This document shows positions 9,415-18,268 of a DNA stretch of 64,000 nt, piece after piece. This DNA comes from Desulfosarcina alkanivorans. GTDB lineage: Bacteria; Desulfobacterota; Desulfobacteria; Desulfobacterales; Desulfosarcinaceae. The position numbers and the translations under genes were made by a program. Every line of letters begins with the position of its first letter. The first letter of the stretch is position 1. Location: contig NZ_AP021874.1 of the NCBI RefSeq assembly GCF_009688945.1, positions 7,172,001 through 7,236,000 of the forward strand, given 5' to 3'. The notes below the pieces were generated by a model. It was not told the DNA's origin. It searched no databases and worked only from the letters and a program-made list of their open reading frames with translations.

Positions 9415-11424
9415 ATGAGGTACGCAGAGACAGGGTTTAACTTGGAAATCGACCTGACCCGCGGGAATATCGAGCGGGTGGCAACGGACCCGAGAGAAAC
9501 CGAACTTTATCTGGGGGGATTGGGGACCAATGCCAAGATCCTGTGGGATCGCGTGCCCCCCGACGTCGATCCTTTTTCTCCTGACAATCTGCTGATATTC
9601 GCCGCCGGCCTGTTATGCGGTACCCCGGCCACGGGATGCAACCGGACCATCGTTTCCACGATTTCGCCCCAGACGCTGTTGATGGCTTTTTCGATGATGG
9701 GCGGGTTCTGGGCGCCCGAGCTCAAATATGCCGGTTACGATAAAGTGGTTATTCGCGGCAAATCCCCGGATCTGGTTTACCTGTGGATCAAGGACGACAA
9801 GGTGGAAATCCGGGACGCCACCCATCTGCAGGGGAAAGGCGCCGTTGAAACCGCGACCCTGATCTGCCGGGAGTTGAAGGAGCCCAAAGCCCAGGTGGCG
9901 GCGATTGGCCTGGCCGGCGAAAACCGGGTCTATTATGCCTCCATCGAGCAGGGCCGCTCCAGCGCCAGCCGGGGCGGCATCGGGGCCGTGATGGGAGACA
10001 AAGGACTGAAGGCGATTGCCGTTCGTGGCACCCGGGACGTTCATCTCGCCCGGCCGGAAGCATTCATGGCCCTGTGCAACGAAGTGCTGGACTATATAAA
10101 ACTGCGCAATGAAAATCCGATTCCGGGGGTCATGCCCATTCTGGCGGGACTGGGCTCACCGCAGGAGATGAAAGTCCATGATGAAAAGTGGCATACCGAG
10201 AATTTCATGTGGGGCAATTCGCGCGTCCGCAGAAAAGGGTTCTGGAGCGACGACGTCGCCCGGGAGTGGACGGAGACGATGGACCGCATGCGCACGCGGC
10301 TGATCAGCTGCTACAACTGCCCGATGACCTGCGGGGCGACCATATCCCCGCCGGGCCTGCCGACCTACATGATGAAATGCTTTTCGAAGCTGACCTATAC
10401 CATGGCGGCATTTTCGGATCTGGAATTCGGGCTGGGCATCGCCCAGAGCGCCACGGAATACGGGGTGGACGGGTTCTCCACCCCGCAGGTGATGGCCTTT
10501 GCCCTCGAGCTATACGAAAACGGCATCCTGACCGACGACGATTTCCCCGGGATGCCGGCGGACAATGAGGGGCGCTTTCACTGGCTTCTCGACCGAATCG
10601 TCCGGCGGGAAGGCATCGGCGACGTTCTGGCCAATGGGACCTATTGGGCCGCCCGGCAGATCGGCAACGGCGCCGAGGCGTACGCCCACAACAACATCAA
10701 GAAACACGAACAGCTGCCGCTCAAGCTGTCCATGCTCAATCCGATTTATTTTCTCATGTATGCCACCGGCGAGAAGATGAATATTACCCAGATCGAAGGG
10801 CAGTTCCCTCAGGCGCCCTTTCCCAAAATGGAGCAACGGGAAGCTTTTGTAAAAGACTGGTTCCAGGTCCCGGATGAAAAGTTCAAACAGTATTTTCTGG
10901 ACTGGGAACCCCGGGGAGAAAAATCCATACCCTATTACCCGACGCCGGAAATGTGCTGCGACATCGTCGACTGGCAAGAGCGCATGCACTACATCGATGA
11001 CGCCCTGGGCATGTGCGCCGGTCTGTCGTCATTTCCTCTCAAGCCGCCGTATCACATTCATAATTATCCCAAGTTTATCGCCGCGGGTGCCGGGATCGAG
11101 ATGGATGAAGACCGCCTGACGCAGGCTGCCAAGCGCTACCGGACGCTGGTCAGGGCCATCAACACCAGAAGGGGCATGCGCAGAAAAGACGATAAGCCCC
11201 CGAAGAACCACTGGAAGAAGCGGTTTCCCGAGCTTGAAAAGGAGCTTCTGGACACCTACTACCAGTTCAAGGGATGGAACCCTCAAGGCATTCCCACCAA
11301 AGAATCGCTGCATGAATTGGGCCTGGATTACGTGTTCGAGGATTTCGAAAAAAGAGGGGTCTATTCAGACCATGGAGAACCACCTTCACCGGAATCTCCG
11401 GCGGAGAAGGAGGTGTCGTCGTGA
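9415..11424 (+). CDS. bamB: class II benzoyl-CoA reductase, tungsten active-site subunit BamB
   Basis: 669-residue member of the tungsten aldehyde ferredoxin oxidoreductase family that contains the W-bis-metallopterin active site for ATP-independent reduction of benzoyl-CoA to cyclohexa-1,5-diene-1-carboxyl-CoA. It follows the BamB pattern closely as I remember it from Geobacter: MRYAETGFNLEIDLTRGNIE, AAGLLCGTPATGCNRTIVST, the pterin-binding ASRGGIGAVMGDKGLKAI, and the 4Fe-4S CYNCPMTC motif near residue 303. A GLSSFPLKPPYHIHNYPKF segment follows near the C-terminus. The start ATG follows GAAGGGAAA. It overlaps bamC by 4 bases. BamB homologues acting on other aryl- or dienoyl-CoA esters exist, so the exact substrate is inferred. 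Confidence 0.9.
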   Translation: MRYAETGFNLEIDLTRGNIERVATDPRETELYLGGLGTNAKILWDRVPPDVDPFSPDNLLIFAAGLLCGTPATGCNRTIVSTISPQTLLMAFSMMGGFWAPELKYAGYDKVVIRGKSPDLVYLWIKDDKVEIRDATHLQGKGAVETATLICRELKEPKAQVAAIGLAGENRVYYASIEQGRSSASRGGIGAVMGDKGLKAIAVRGTRDVHLARPEAFMALCNEVLDYIKLRNENPIPGVMPILAGLGSPQEMKVHDEKWHTENFMWGNSRVRRKGFWSDDVAREWTETMDRMRTRLISCYNCPMTCGATISPPGLPTYMMKCFSKLTYTMAAFSDLEFGLGIAQSATEYGVDGFSTPQVMAFALELYENGILTDDDFPGMPADNEGRFHWLLDRIVRREGIGDVLANGTYWAARQIGNGAEAYAHNNIKKHEQLPLKLSMLNPIYFLMYATGEKMNITQIEGQFPQAPFPKMEQREAFVKDWFQVPDEKFKQYFLDWEPRGEKSIPYYPTPEMCCDIVDWQERMHYIDDALGMCAGLSSFPLKPPYHIHNYPKFIAAGAGIEMDEDRLTQAAKRYRTLVRAINTRRGMRRKDDKPPKNHWKKRFPELEKELLDTYYQFKGWNPQGIPTKESLHELGLDYVFEDFEKRGVYSDHGEPPSPESPAEKEVSS

Positions 11425-11963
11425 CTGGTGAGAAGAAAAAGAAAATCATCAAAACGATAAAAATTGATGCCGACAAGTGCAATGGCTGCCGGGCCTGTGA
11501 AATGATATGTTCCGCCTTCCACGCCATGCCGAAATACAGCAGCAACAATCCGGCGCGGTCCCGTATCCGGGTGGTCCGCCAGCCCCTGGAAGATATTTAC
11601 ATCCCGGTCTACGGGGGCGAGACGGCGGGTGCCGAATGCGCCGGCAGGGACAAGTACGTGATCGACGGCAAGGAATACGATGAGTGTACATTCTGCCGGG
11701 CACCGTGCCCGTCCAGGGCCGATTTCAAAGAACCCGATTCCGGCCTGCCCCTGAAATGCGATATGTGCGAGGGCGAGGACGAACCCCTGTGCGTCAAATG
11801 GTGTATCACGGATGCGCTGACCCTCGAAGAAAGGGAAGAGGAGGGTGAGGAAGAGGTGGCGCAGGAAGAACTGGAGATCGGACTGGCCTCGCTGGCCGAA
11901 AAGCATGGCATGCAGAAAATTCTCGATGCCGTTGCCAGGATGTCCATCGCCAGAAAGGGGTGA
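11421..11963 (+). CDS. bamC: benzoyl-CoA reductase iron-sulfur subunit BamC
   Basis: 180-residue electron-transfer protein with several 4Fe-4S cysteine groups: CNGCRACEMIC, CTFCRAPC and CDMCEGEDEPLCVKWC. It ends in an acidic helix (EEREEEGEEE), as in known BamC. BamC pairs with BamB to form the catalytic BC unit and passes electrons to the tungsten site. GTG at 11421 overlaps the bamB stop and follows AAGGAGG, a strong ribosome site, so expression is coupled to bamB. Confidence 0.9.
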   Translation: MTGEKKKKIIKTIKIDADKCNGCRACEMICSAFHAMPKYSSNNPARSRIRVVRQPLEDIYIPVYGGETAGAECAGRDKYVIDGKEYDECTFCRAPCPSRADFKEPDSGLPLKCDMCEGEDEPLCVKWCITDALTLEEREEEGEEEVAQEELEIGLASLAEKHGMQKILDAVARMSIARKG

Positions 11964-12011
11964 CCCCCCTTCTCATCATCACCGAGTCCCGAAAAGAGGA
12001 AAAACAAACCA

Positions 12012-13169
12012 GTGGAGACGGTAGCCGACTATAAAGAGATCGTCGATGAAATCAAGGCCAATGGGGGCGAGGCGTTCAACCGGTGCTATCAATGCGGTCT
12101 GTGTGATGCGGTCTGCCCGTGGAACCGGTTGATACCGTTCAGTATGCGCAAGGTCGTGCGCCAGGCGACCTTCGGCATGACGGATATCGAAAGTGAGGAC
12201 ATCTGGCGTTGTACCACCTGCGGCAGTTGCCCCCAGCAGTGCCCCCGGGATGTGGGGCAGATCGAATCCGGGATTTCCCTTCGCCGGCTGGCCACGGAAT
12301 ACGGCATTTTTCCCAATGCCGTCAAGCCGCTGCGGTCGGTGAGCGCCAGCCTGACCGGTGCCGGCAACCCCATGGGAGAAGATCGCCAGGCGCGGGCCGA
12401 CTGGGCCGAAGGCCTGGACGTGAAACCGTTCACCGAGGGGATGGATGTTTTATATTTTCCCGGCTGTTACCTCAGCTATGACCCGCGGTTGAAAAAAGTG
12501 GCCCGGGCCACGGCCGCGATTCTCAACCATGCCGGCGTCGATTACGGGATACTGGGCTCCCGGGAGAACTGCTGCGGGGAAAGCATCCGCAAGACAGGCA
12601 ACGAGGACCTGTTTAAACGCCTGGCCAGGGAAAACATCAAGACGTTTATCGACAGCGGCGTCAAGAAAATACTGGTTTCCTCCCCCCACTGCTACCACAC
12701 CTTCAAAAACGAATACCCTGAATTTATGGTCTCCTTTGATGTGGTTCATATTTCCCAGTTTCTTTTCGAACTGCTCGAGGCGGGGCGGCTGGGACCGCTC
12801 AGGGAATGCCGTCGGCGGGTCACCTATCACGACCCCTGTTACCTGGGGCGTCACAATGGCGTTTACGACGAACCCCGCAAGGCCCTGGGGGCGATACCGG
12901 GCATGGAACTGGTCGATATGCCCGACTCCCGGGCAAACAGCCTCTGCTGCGGCGGCGGCGGCGGCAGGATCTGGATGGAGACGCTGAAGGGAGAACGGTT
13001 TTCAGACATCCGGGTGGCCCAGGCCGTCGGGGTCGGCGCCGACGTGCTGGCTACGTCCTGCCCCTATTGCATCGCCAATTTCGAAGACAGCCGGCTGGCA
13101 TTGAAGGATGATGCCGACATAGAGATCATGGATCTTTCAGAGATTGTCCTCGAAGCGATGCAGCCCTGA
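12012..13169 (+). CDS. bamD: benzoyl-CoA reductase electron-transfer subunit BamD (HdrD/HdrCB-like)
   Basis: 385-residue protein with two N-terminal 4Fe-4S sites (CYQCGLCDAVC and CTTCGSCPQQC) and two CCG-type domains (FPGCY...ENCCGES and DPCYLGRHN...CCGGGGG...CPYC). These correspond to the HdrC and HdrB parts of heterodisulfide reductase fused together, as in HdrD. CCG domains bind noncubane 4Fe-4S clusters. In the Bam complex this subunit links BamE to the catalytic BC units. GTG start with AGAGGAAA upstream; 48 bases after bamC. Confidence 0.88.
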   Translation: METVADYKEIVDEIKANGGEAFNRCYQCGLCDAVCPWNRLIPFSMRKVVRQATFGMTDIESEDIWRCTTCGSCPQQCPRDVGQIESGISLRRLATEYGIFPNAVKPLRSVSASLTGAGNPMGEDRQARADWAEGLDVKPFTEGMDVLYFPGCYLSYDPRLKKVARATAAILNHAGVDYGILGSRENCCGESIRKTGNEDLFKRLARENIKTFIDSGVKKILVSSPHCYHTFKNEYPEFMVSFDVVHISQFLFELLEAGRLGPLRECRRRVTYHDPCYLGRHNGVYDEPRKALGAIPGMELVDMPDSRANSLCCGGGGGRIWMETLKGERFSDIRVAQAVGVGADVLATSCPYCIANFEDSRLALKDDADIEIMDLSEIVLEAMQP

Positions 13170-13222
13170 ACCGGGCGTTTCTAATTCTTAAGGATCCAAT
13201 AACCTGAAAGGGAACGAAGATC

Positions 13223-16200
13223 GTGGAAAAAGAACAGACTGAGCAGCTTCCGGGGTCAGCAGACGGTCATTTCGGAGACGTCATGGTCGTCGGCGGCGGG
13301 ATCAGCGGCATTCAGGCCTCGCTTGACCTGGCCACTGCCGGCTTCAAGGTCTACCTGGTCGAAAAATCCCCCGCCATCGGCGGGCACATGGCCCAGTTGG
13401 ACAAGACCTACCCGACCAATGACTGCTCCATGTGAATTCTTTCACCTAAACTGGTCGAGGTCGGCCGGCATCCGAACATAGAGGTGTTAACCTTCACCGA
13501 AGTCGACGCGGTAGACGGCGCGGCAGGGGATTTTACGGTTACCCTGACCAAAAAGCCCCGCTACATCATCGAGGACAAATGCACGGGGTGTACGACCTGC
13601 GTGGAGTATTGTCCGGTCGAATACCCGGACCGGTTCAACCAGGACATATCCAGCAACAAGGCCGTGCACATCTACTTTGCCCAGGCCATTCCGCTGATCG
13701 CCTATATCGATGAAAGCTGTCTTTACCTGAAAGAGAAAAAGTGCCGGATCTGCGAAGGCGTCTGTAAGAATGACGCCATCGACCTTCATCAGACCCCGGA
13801 AAAAATCAATGTCAATGTCGCGGCGGTTATTCTGTCTCCGGGCTATGATGTCTACGACCCCGGGGTAAAGGGGGAGTATGGCTACGGAACGATTCCCAAT
13901 GTGGTCACCAGCATGGACTACGAGCGGCTGATGTGCGCCACCGGGCCATACGAGGGCGAGATCCTGCGTGCGACCGACAAAAAGCACCCGCGCAACATCG
14001 CCTGGATTCAATGCATCGGTTCCCGGCGGGTCACCGAGGGCGACAACAGCTATTGCTCGGCCACCTGCTGCACCTATACCCAGAAACAGGTGATTCTGAC
14101 CAAGGATCATGACGCCGATGTGGCCTGCACGATCTTCCACAACGATATCCGCTCCTACGGCAAAGGGTTTGAACCTTTCTACCAGCGCGCCGAAAAACTT
14201 CCCGGCGTCCGGTTTATCAGAAGCTATGCCGCAATCGCAGGAGAGGATCCGCAAAACGGCAATGTCATCGTCAAATACGCAACGGCCGACGACGGCGTCA
14301 AGGCGGAAGCCTTCGATATGGTGGTCCTGTCCGTGGGGCTGAACCCGCCCGCCGATTACCGGGCCCTGGCCGACACCTTCGGCATCGCGCTGAACGCCCA
14401 CGGCTTCTGCAAGACCGATTCTTCCAATCCCATGGCGACCTCGCGGCCGGGTATTTTTGTCAGCGGCGCCTTCCAGGGCCCCATGGACATCCCCGAGTCG
14501 GTGTTTACCGCCAGCGCCGCCGGATCCCAATGCGGCCAGCGTCTTGACTACCGGCGCGGCCGGCTGACCACGGCCAAGATTTATCCGCCGGAAAAGGATG
14601 TCTCGGCAGAGGAACCCCGTATCGGCGTCTTTGTGTGCCATTGCGGGACCAATATCGGCAGGGTGGTGGACGTTCCCGCCACGGTCGACTATGCCCTGAC
14701 CCTGCCCCATGTGGTGCACGCCCAGGAGCAGCTTTTTTCCTGTGCGACCAATTCCATCAAAGAGATCACCGACACCATCGTGGAGAAAGGGCTCAACCGG
14801 GTGGTCGTGGCGGCCTGCAGCCCACGGACCCTTGAACCGCTGTTCCGGGACACCCTTCGCGAGGCGGGCATCAATCAGTATTTTTACGACATGGCCAATA
14901 TCCGCGAGCATTGCTCCTGGTGCCATTCCAAGGAAAAAGAGGCCGCCACCGAAAAGGCCAGGGACATCACCCGCATGTCGGTGGCCCGGTCGGCCGCCCT
15001 GGAACCCCTGCAGGAATTTGACCTGCCCGTCAACAAGGCGGCGCTGGTGGTCGGCGGAGGGGTGGCCGGCATGACCTGTGCGCTTTCCATCGCCGAACAG
15101 GGGCATGAGGTCTACCTGCTGGAAAAGGAGGCCGAACTGGGGGGCACGGCACGCAGGATCCACACCACCCTGGACGGGCAGGATGTCCAGGCCTTCCTGC
15201 GTGACCTGATGCACCGGGTCTACCGGAACCCGCTGATCCATGTTTATACGGACGCCGTCATCACCGAGGCCACCGGTTATGTTGGTAATTTCGTAACCCG
15301 GATCACGTCGGAAAGAGGGCCCGCAGCGATCGAACATGGCGCTGCCGTCATCGCCGTGGGTGCCGCGGAATACCGTCCCGGCGAATACCTGTACGGGCAG
15401 GATGACCGGGTCATGACCCACCTCGATCTGGGCGAGCGGATCGCCGGCAGAGACGACCGGGTCGTTGACGCCAAAAGTGTGGTGATGATTCAGTGCGTGG
15501 GCTGCCGCAATGAAGACCGGAATTACTGCAGCCGGGTCTGTTGCAGCCATTCCATCAAAAACGCCCTGAAGCTCAAGGCGATCAATCCCGAGATGGACGT
15601 CACCATCCTCTTCCGGGATATGCGCACCTATGGGTTCAACGAAGACTATTACCGCGAGGCGTCAAACCGGGACGTGCGTTTCATCCGCTGGACGCCCGAT
15701 GACCCGCCCCGGGTGGAGGCGGTCAAGGCCGCCGGCCGGTCCGTGTTGCGGGTGGCGGTGACCGATCCCATTTTGGGCCAAGAGCTCGGCATTGACGCCG
15801 ACCTGCTGGCCCTGGCCGCTGCGGTCGTCCCCGCGTCAGGCGCCGGGGCAATCTCCCGATTCTTCAAGGTGCCGCTGGGCCCGGATGGTTTTTTCCAGGA
15901 AGCCCATGTCAAATTGAAACCGGTCGAGTTCGCTGCCGACGGGGTCTATCTTTGCGGTATGGCGCACTATCCCAAGCATATCCCCGAAGCGATCAACCAG
16001 GCCTATGGCGCGGCCGGCCGGGTTTTGACCCTGCTGTCCCATGACATCGTCACGGTCTCGGGGGCGGTTTGCGAGGTCACCGAGAAAAAGTGCATCGGCT
16101 GCGGCGCGTGCCTGTCGGTATGCACCTACGGGGCCATCGAGTTCCGTGAAACGCGGCAGGCCAGAAAGGCGATCGTCAATCCGGTGATCTGCAAAGGCGA

Positions 16201-16315
16201 CGGCCTGTGCAACGCCGTGTGCCCCACCGGGGCCATTGTGTTAAAGCACTTTACCGACCGGGAAATCCTGAGCCAGATCGATGCGGTGGTTCCGGAAACT
16301 GAAAACGTCCCCTGA
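13223..16315 (+). CDS. bamE: selenocysteine-containing HdrA-like flavoprotein BamE (UGA at codon 71)
   Basis: 1030-residue protein if UGA at 13433-13435 is read as selenocysteine. The frame upstream (GGGISGIQASLDLATAG, NDCSM) and downstream (ILSPKLVEVG) is the same and rejoins the HdrA motif CSM-C/U-ILSPKLVE exactly at the UGA. Domains in order: FAD module, ferredoxin pair (CTGCTTCVEYC and CRICEGVC), rest of the HdrA module, a second HdrA-like FAD module (VVGGGVAGMTCALSIAEQG), and a C-terminal ferredoxin pair (CIGCGACLSVC). HdrA-type FAD sites can bifurcate electrons, which suits driving the low-potential ring reduction. GTG start. A SECIS-like hairpin lies just after the UGA. Confidence 0.88.
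13433..13468 (+). promoter_or_regulatory. selenocysteine UGA and bacterial SECIS-like hairpin in bamE
   Basis: The UGA is followed at 13451 by CUGGUC, the 6-base loop GAGGUC, then GGCCGG. This makes a six-pair stem (two of the pairs G-U). The apical loop begins 22 bases after the UGA and contains GGUC, the kind of loop bound by SelB in E. coli fdhF. Distance and loop fit a bacterial SECIS. The pairing was done by eye. Confidence 0.6.
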
Positions 16316-16351
16316 CCCCTGCGGCAGGACTACTACAGGAGATGACGACAA

Positions 16352-17200
16352 ATGAGTGCAGGACCTCTGTTCACCCCCAAAATCATCGGTTTTGTATGCC
16401 ATTGGTGAGCGTACGGGGCTGCTGACCTGGCTGGAGTTTCCAGACTACAATATGCAACCGATATCAGGCTGGTCCGCGTCATGTGTTCCGGCAGGGTCGA
16501 CCTGGAGTTCGTCCTGAGGGCTTTTTCCCGGGGCGTGGACGGGGTGTTTGTCGGCGGATGCCGCCTGAATGAGTGCAATTACATTACCCACGGCAATTAC
16601 CATGCCCTCAACCTGGTGCTGCTGTGTAAACGGATCATGGCGCACATCGGGCTCGACCCGGACCGGTTGCGGGTCGGATTTATGTCTGCGGGTGAAGGGA
16701 TGCTTTTCAGCGAGGCGGTCGACGATTTTGTAAAAACGGTCAAGACCCTGGGGCCGCTGGGCAAAAAAGAAGGCCTGGACGACGCCGAACTGGCGACAAG
16801 GCTCGACGACGTCACCCGGCTGGTGCCTTACATCAAAATGGTGAAACACGAGAAGCTGGCTGCCCGTCTTGACGATAAAGCCGACCATGAAGGCCATTTT
16901 ACCGCCGAAGAGGTCGAACGGCTATTCAGCGAGGTGGTCTCCTACCATATCGATCCGGATAAGTGCCAGGCCTGCATGATCTGCCTTCGAAAATGCCCGG
17001 TTGACGCGATTGCAGGTGCCAAGCGCAAGGTCCATGTGATCGACCAGGAGCAATGCATCAAATGCGGCACCTGTTTCGACGTCTGTCCATCCCGTTTTGA
17101 TGCGGTGAGAAAAATTGTCGGCGGGCCGGTTCCCCCGCCGATACCCGAGGAAGCAAGAACGCTGGCACGTAAACCTAAAAAAGCGGTGCCCGCCCCTTGA
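16352..17200 (+). CDS. bamF: selenocysteine-containing MvhD-like subunit BamF (UGA at codon 19)
   Basis: 282-residue protein if UGA at 16406-16408 is read as selenocysteine. The residues around it, CHW-U-AYGAADLAGVSRLQY, match the MvhD motif CNWCSYxGADLAG with Sec in place of the second cysteine. The frame continues to MCSGRV and CRLNECNYITHGN, both typical MvhD segments. A C-terminal pair of 4Fe-4S motifs (CQACMICLRKC and CIKCGTCFDVC) follows. MvhD passes electrons between an electron donor and HdrA, so here it should feed BamE. ATG at 16352 follows CAGGAGATGAC. A start after the UGA would remove the conserved metal-binding motif, so readthrough is strongly preferred. Confidence 0.88.
16406..16443 (+). 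promoter_or_regulatory. selenocysteine UGA and SECIS-like hairpin in bamF
   Basis: After the UGA, CUGGA at 16431 pairs with UCCAG at 16439, giving a five-pair stem with the loop GUU. The loop starts 27 bases after the UGA, within the range for bacterial SECIS elements. The stem is short, so the call depends mainly on the protein motif. Confidence 0.5.
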
Positions 17201-17223
17201 CGCGACTGTCCGGACAGGTCGTT

Positions 17224-17658
17224 CTACAGCTCTTTTTTCAGGTTGATGAACTTGCTGCGGTCAAACCCCTGGGTCTTAAAAAAGGAGAGCAGATCGGTGG
17301 AATCCCAGCGCACCGAGGTATAGACGCGGCTGATTCCCATGCGCTTATAGAGCTTGAAAATCTCACCGGCCAGCTGATCGCCGAGACCCTGGCCCATATA
17401 TTCCGGATCGACGCCAAGGGTCGCAATCCATGCACTTTTTTCAATGCCGAAGCCAAAGGTGAGAATATAGCTGATCATGAAACCGATGACCCGGCCGTCC
17501 AGTTCGGCCACGAAGCAGATGTCATTTTCACTTCGGGCGTGCTTTTCGATCAGGGCTTTAAAGTCCACATCCACGGGTTGGCGGACAATGGATGAGTAGA
17601 TGCCGACGATGTCGTCTGCATCTGCTGCCTGGAGTTCTCTGATCCGGATATTTTCCAC
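17224..17658 (-). CDS. GNAT-family N-acetyltransferase
   Basis: 144-residue single-domain acetyltransferase. It has the usual order of motifs: start NIRIRELQAADADDIVGIY, the acetyl-CoA binding region LGVDPEYMGQGLGDQLAGEI (motif A, Q/R-x-x-G-x-G/A), and the C-terminal FFKTQGFDRSKF. GTG at 17658 with AAAGGACC upstream is the probable start. It lies 33 bases downstream of the DUF2080 gene on the same strand and converges on bamF. Substrate unknown. Association with the bam operon is positional only. Confidence 0.8.
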   Translation of the reverse strand: MENIRIRELQAADADDIVGIYSSIVRQPVDVDFKALIEKHARSENDICFVAELDGRVIGFMISYILTFGFGIEKSAWIATLGVDPEYMGQGLGDQLAGEIFKLYKRMGISRVYTSVRWDSTDLLSFFKTQGFDRSKFINLKKEL

Positions 17659-17691
17659 GTCAACGGGTCCTTTGTAATCTGCGTGATTGAT

Positions 17692-17862
17692 TTAATCCAC
17701 TCGGATGATTTTCACATGACGCCCCACCCAGTCCGGCGGCAAATAGACGCGACCGCTGTTCCCGCTGGACTTGACCAGTTTTTCGATCATCTCTTCCCCG
17801 TATATCTCGAATTTCACTTTGGTAGGAGTAAGGCCCGGGGGTGATTCGCCCGCCTGGTTCAT
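17692..17862 (-). CDS. small DUF2080-family (AbrB-like) protein, paralogue of the one before bamB
   Basis: 56 residues from the ATG at 17862, which is preceded by GCGGAAGAC. Longer forms up to 92 residues (from 17970) are open but their extra N-terminus has no family resemblance. The C-terminal half YGEEMIEKLVKSSGNSGRVY plus LPPDWVGRHVKIIRVD matches the protein at 9123-9323 at 28 of 36 positions. It is likely cotranscribed with the GNAT gene. The fold resembles an AbrB-type DNA-binding hairpin; function is otherwise unknown. Confidence 0.6.
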   Translation of the reverse strand: MNQAGESPPGLTPTKVKFEIYGEEMIEKLVKSSGNSGRVYLPPDWVGRHVKIIRVD

Positions 17863-18268
17863 TTTGTCTTCCGCCACAATGACTACCCGTCCCTTTCGAG
17901 TGATTGGATGGTGGATTCTTTCGAAGTTGCCCAGATGATTTCTTTTAACATCAGTGCCCGGATCGGTCAAGGCGGTTTAGCTGGATTGTCGCTGTTTTCC
18001 AGCTGTTTTGTAAATCCTCATCAAGGGCCGGATTCCGGTCGACCTGATCGGTACTCCGTCCGGGCGTCCTCCCGGCACTGGCCGTCAGGCCGGTTCGCCG
18101 ATTTTCCGGAGCCTTTCCTCAACCCCTGTCATTCAACACTTTATTCAGATGTCGGTCTAAAGAAATTCTATTTAGGGGCGATTTAAAAAGGCAAAGCGGC
18201 CTTATTCGGCCATCGGCGCTTGAAAAGATGCCCGGTTATGGGCCGAGGACCAATACAAGGAGATCATT
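17863..18268. other. divergent intergenic region, DUF2080 gene to chemoreceptor
   Basis: About 400 bases. The part near 18158-18184 holds a sigma28-like promoter (listed separately) and AAGGAGAT at 18257-18264 is the ribosome site for the chemoreceptor. The rest (17863-18150) contains an open stretch upstream of the DUF2080 start but no recognised gene. Confidence 0.5.
18158..18184 (+). promoter_or_regulatory. sigma28 (FliA)-like promoter before the hemerythrin chemoreceptor
   Basis: TAAAGAAA, an 11-base spacer, then GGCGATTT. The FliA consensus is TAAAGTTT-N11-GCCGATAA, so 5 of 8 bases match in each box at exact spacing. It lies 85 bases before the TTG start of the chemoreceptor. A much better match precedes the second chemoreceptor at 48117. 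Confidence 0.45.

Noticed and set aside
13433..13435. UGA in bamE taken as a nonsense mutation or gene split
   Set aside because: The frame is unbroken on both sides and the motif is completed by Sec; a SECIS-like hairpin follows at the right distance.
13487..15550. 687-residue open frame on the minus strand opposite bamE
   Set aside because: Antisense shadow of a clearly recognisable HdrA-like gene; no protein features of its own.
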